NCBI GenBank assembly: GCA_963575745.1
Contig: CAUYUJ010006557.1
Location: 635,501-699,500, forward strand
DNA: 64,000 bases
From: Prorocentrum cordatum
Lineage: Eukaryota > Sar > Dinophyceae > Prorocentrales > Prorocentraceae
Reading direction: 5' to 3'
Part shown: in pieces, positions 63,235-64,000 of the stretch
How the letters are laid out: every line of letters starts with the position of its first letter
How positions within the stretch are numbered: position 1 is the stretch's first letter
Program-made: the position numbers and the translations under genes
Notes under the pieces: model-generated
What the model was told of the DNA's origin: nothing
The model's database searches: none
The model's input: the letters and a program-made list of their open reading frames with translations, nothing else

Positions 63235-63490
63235 CACTCAAATCATCTTCGCCACCATCATCATCATGACAATAATCGGCGTCATCATCATCATCATCAG
63301 TATCATATTCAGGAACATAATCATTATGATCAGCATCATCCTCATCAACGTCATCATCATCAGCAGCATCATTATGATCATCATCACCATCATCATCACC
63401 AACATCATCACCACCACCACCGACACCATCATCATCATAGTCATAATCACTCTCAGCATCACCATCGCTCATCGTAATCATCATCATCAA
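63235..63490. repeat. CAT-rich degenerate array
   Basis: (CAT)n with CAG and TAT interruptions; more diverged than the preceding arrays. Confidence 0.9.
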
Positions 63491-63688
63491 TCCCCCCACG
63501 CACACTCACATTCTTACGCACTCATGCGCTCACAAATTCATACACTCGTTTTGAGGAGCTTTCGAGCGGGAGCCTCGTCTGTCAGTCAATCTCAGGCAGG
63601 AGCCCCTCCCGATGAGACCCGCATTTCATGTTAGTAATTCGAAACGGCGGTCGAGATACATGTAAAAACGTACGGTTTTGTGATGACC
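63491..63688. other. Unassigned DNA
   Basis: No gene recognised. Confidence 0.35.
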
Positions 63689-64000
63689 GAAGCGCCAGAA
63701 CTCTACTCCCAGTGCTCATTTCGAATGTCTGGAGCAATCCAGAAGTCACTTCGTGTTTCTCGAGATCCAAGACACGTTCTTCCAAGCCTCATGTCGCATG
63801 CCCAATGCCAACTATAAGCCACTTCGGGCTCGCCGTGCTCCCAGACCTTGCCTTCTGGGGCTGATTTACTGTTGAAGAATTCGGGCAAGTCGTGTGCTCC
63901 CAGAAACCAACTCCTGGGATTGACTCACAACCAAAAACACAAGCGTGTCGAGCGCGCCCAAGCTCCAGGAAACCTCATCGCTAGAACAACTCACTCGCGT
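63689..64000 (-). repeat. 73-bp satellite, diverged reverse units, runs off the window
   Basis: In reverse orientation the units of 16171-16681 are recognisable: CACTTCGTGTTTCTCGAG, GCATGCCCAATGCCAACTAT, CCACTTCGGGCTCGCCGTG, TGCTCCCAG. Translated on the minus strand, WEHGEPEVAYSWHWACDM parallels the WEHEEHEVAYSWLRAFKM cycle of the first array. About four degenerate units; the array continues past 64000. Confidence 0.75.

Noticed and set aside
1-64000. Dinoflagellate spliced-leader gene or 5S rRNA
   Set aside because: I looked for the conserved spliced-leader core and did not find it on either strand by eye; no rRNA-like block was seen.
1-64000. tRNA genes
   Set aside because: GGTTCGAACC occurs only inside the poly-C arms at 57-58.4 kb and lacks a matching acceptor stem or A box; no cloverleaf could be folded.

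Overview
This window looks like repeat-dominated nuclear DNA of a GC-rich protist. My best guess is a dinoflagellate. The reasons are high GC, almost no long conserved reading frames, very many simple and complex repeats, a decayed non-LTR retrotransposon, and three short exon-like segments encoding the same peptide (core NPSAFVTR), two of them preceded by AG|G acceptor-like junctions. No spliced leader, rRNA or tRNA gene was found. The dinoflagellate call is inference (about 0.6). A prokaryotic or organellar origin does not fit. I see no complete protein-coding gene. Nearly all long open frames lie in tandem repeats, where several frames stay open by composition.

Layout. 1-7.9 kb: GC-rich unassigned DNA with fold-back elements, a possible minus-strand gene fragment (1.9-2.6 kb, NPSAFV copy 1), an AT-richer degenerate repeat (3.3-4.1 kb) and a CCT tract. 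7.9-12.7 kb: the main block of a modular repeat family, a degenerate 11-12 bp CCAAGAGGCC-like filler carrying conserved boxes A, B and C; it includes a 384-bp tandem array and a palindromic arm. 12.7-17.5 kb: unassigned DNA, a CCTCAG hexamer array and a 73-bp satellite. 17.5-35.2 kb: a mosaic of dispersed short elements. These include a four-copy ~210 bp family, MITE-like elements of several families, and two copies of a hAT-type MITE with 8-bp target duplications. 35.2-46 kb: a weak minus-strand coding candidate, more modules, a 103-bp satellite (37.8-39.9 kb), a ~136-bp satellite (41.8-42.7 kb), a TGTGTTG array and CGT arrays.

46.4-49.2 kb: a minus-strand non-LTR retrotransposon with endonuclease, reverse transcriptase and C-terminal region, frameshifted and with a broken catalytic motif. 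49.2-54.3 kb: GGA and TGTA arrays, unassigned DNA, then a minus-strand NPSAFV exon. 54.4-58.5 kb: CCT and CAA arrays and a 1.55 kb inverted-repeat structure with poly-C arms around a TGTCCCCACCAC minisatellite. 58.5-64 kb: fold-back elements, CAT arrays, and degenerate reverse copies of the 73-bp satellite running off the end.

I cannot show genes working together here. The coherent biology is repeat biology: at least seven families of short inverted-repeat elements, one dead autonomous retroelement and one modular repeat family occupying roughly a tenth of the window. Repeat boundaries were read by eye and are accurate to about 5-20 bp unless a junction is quoted.
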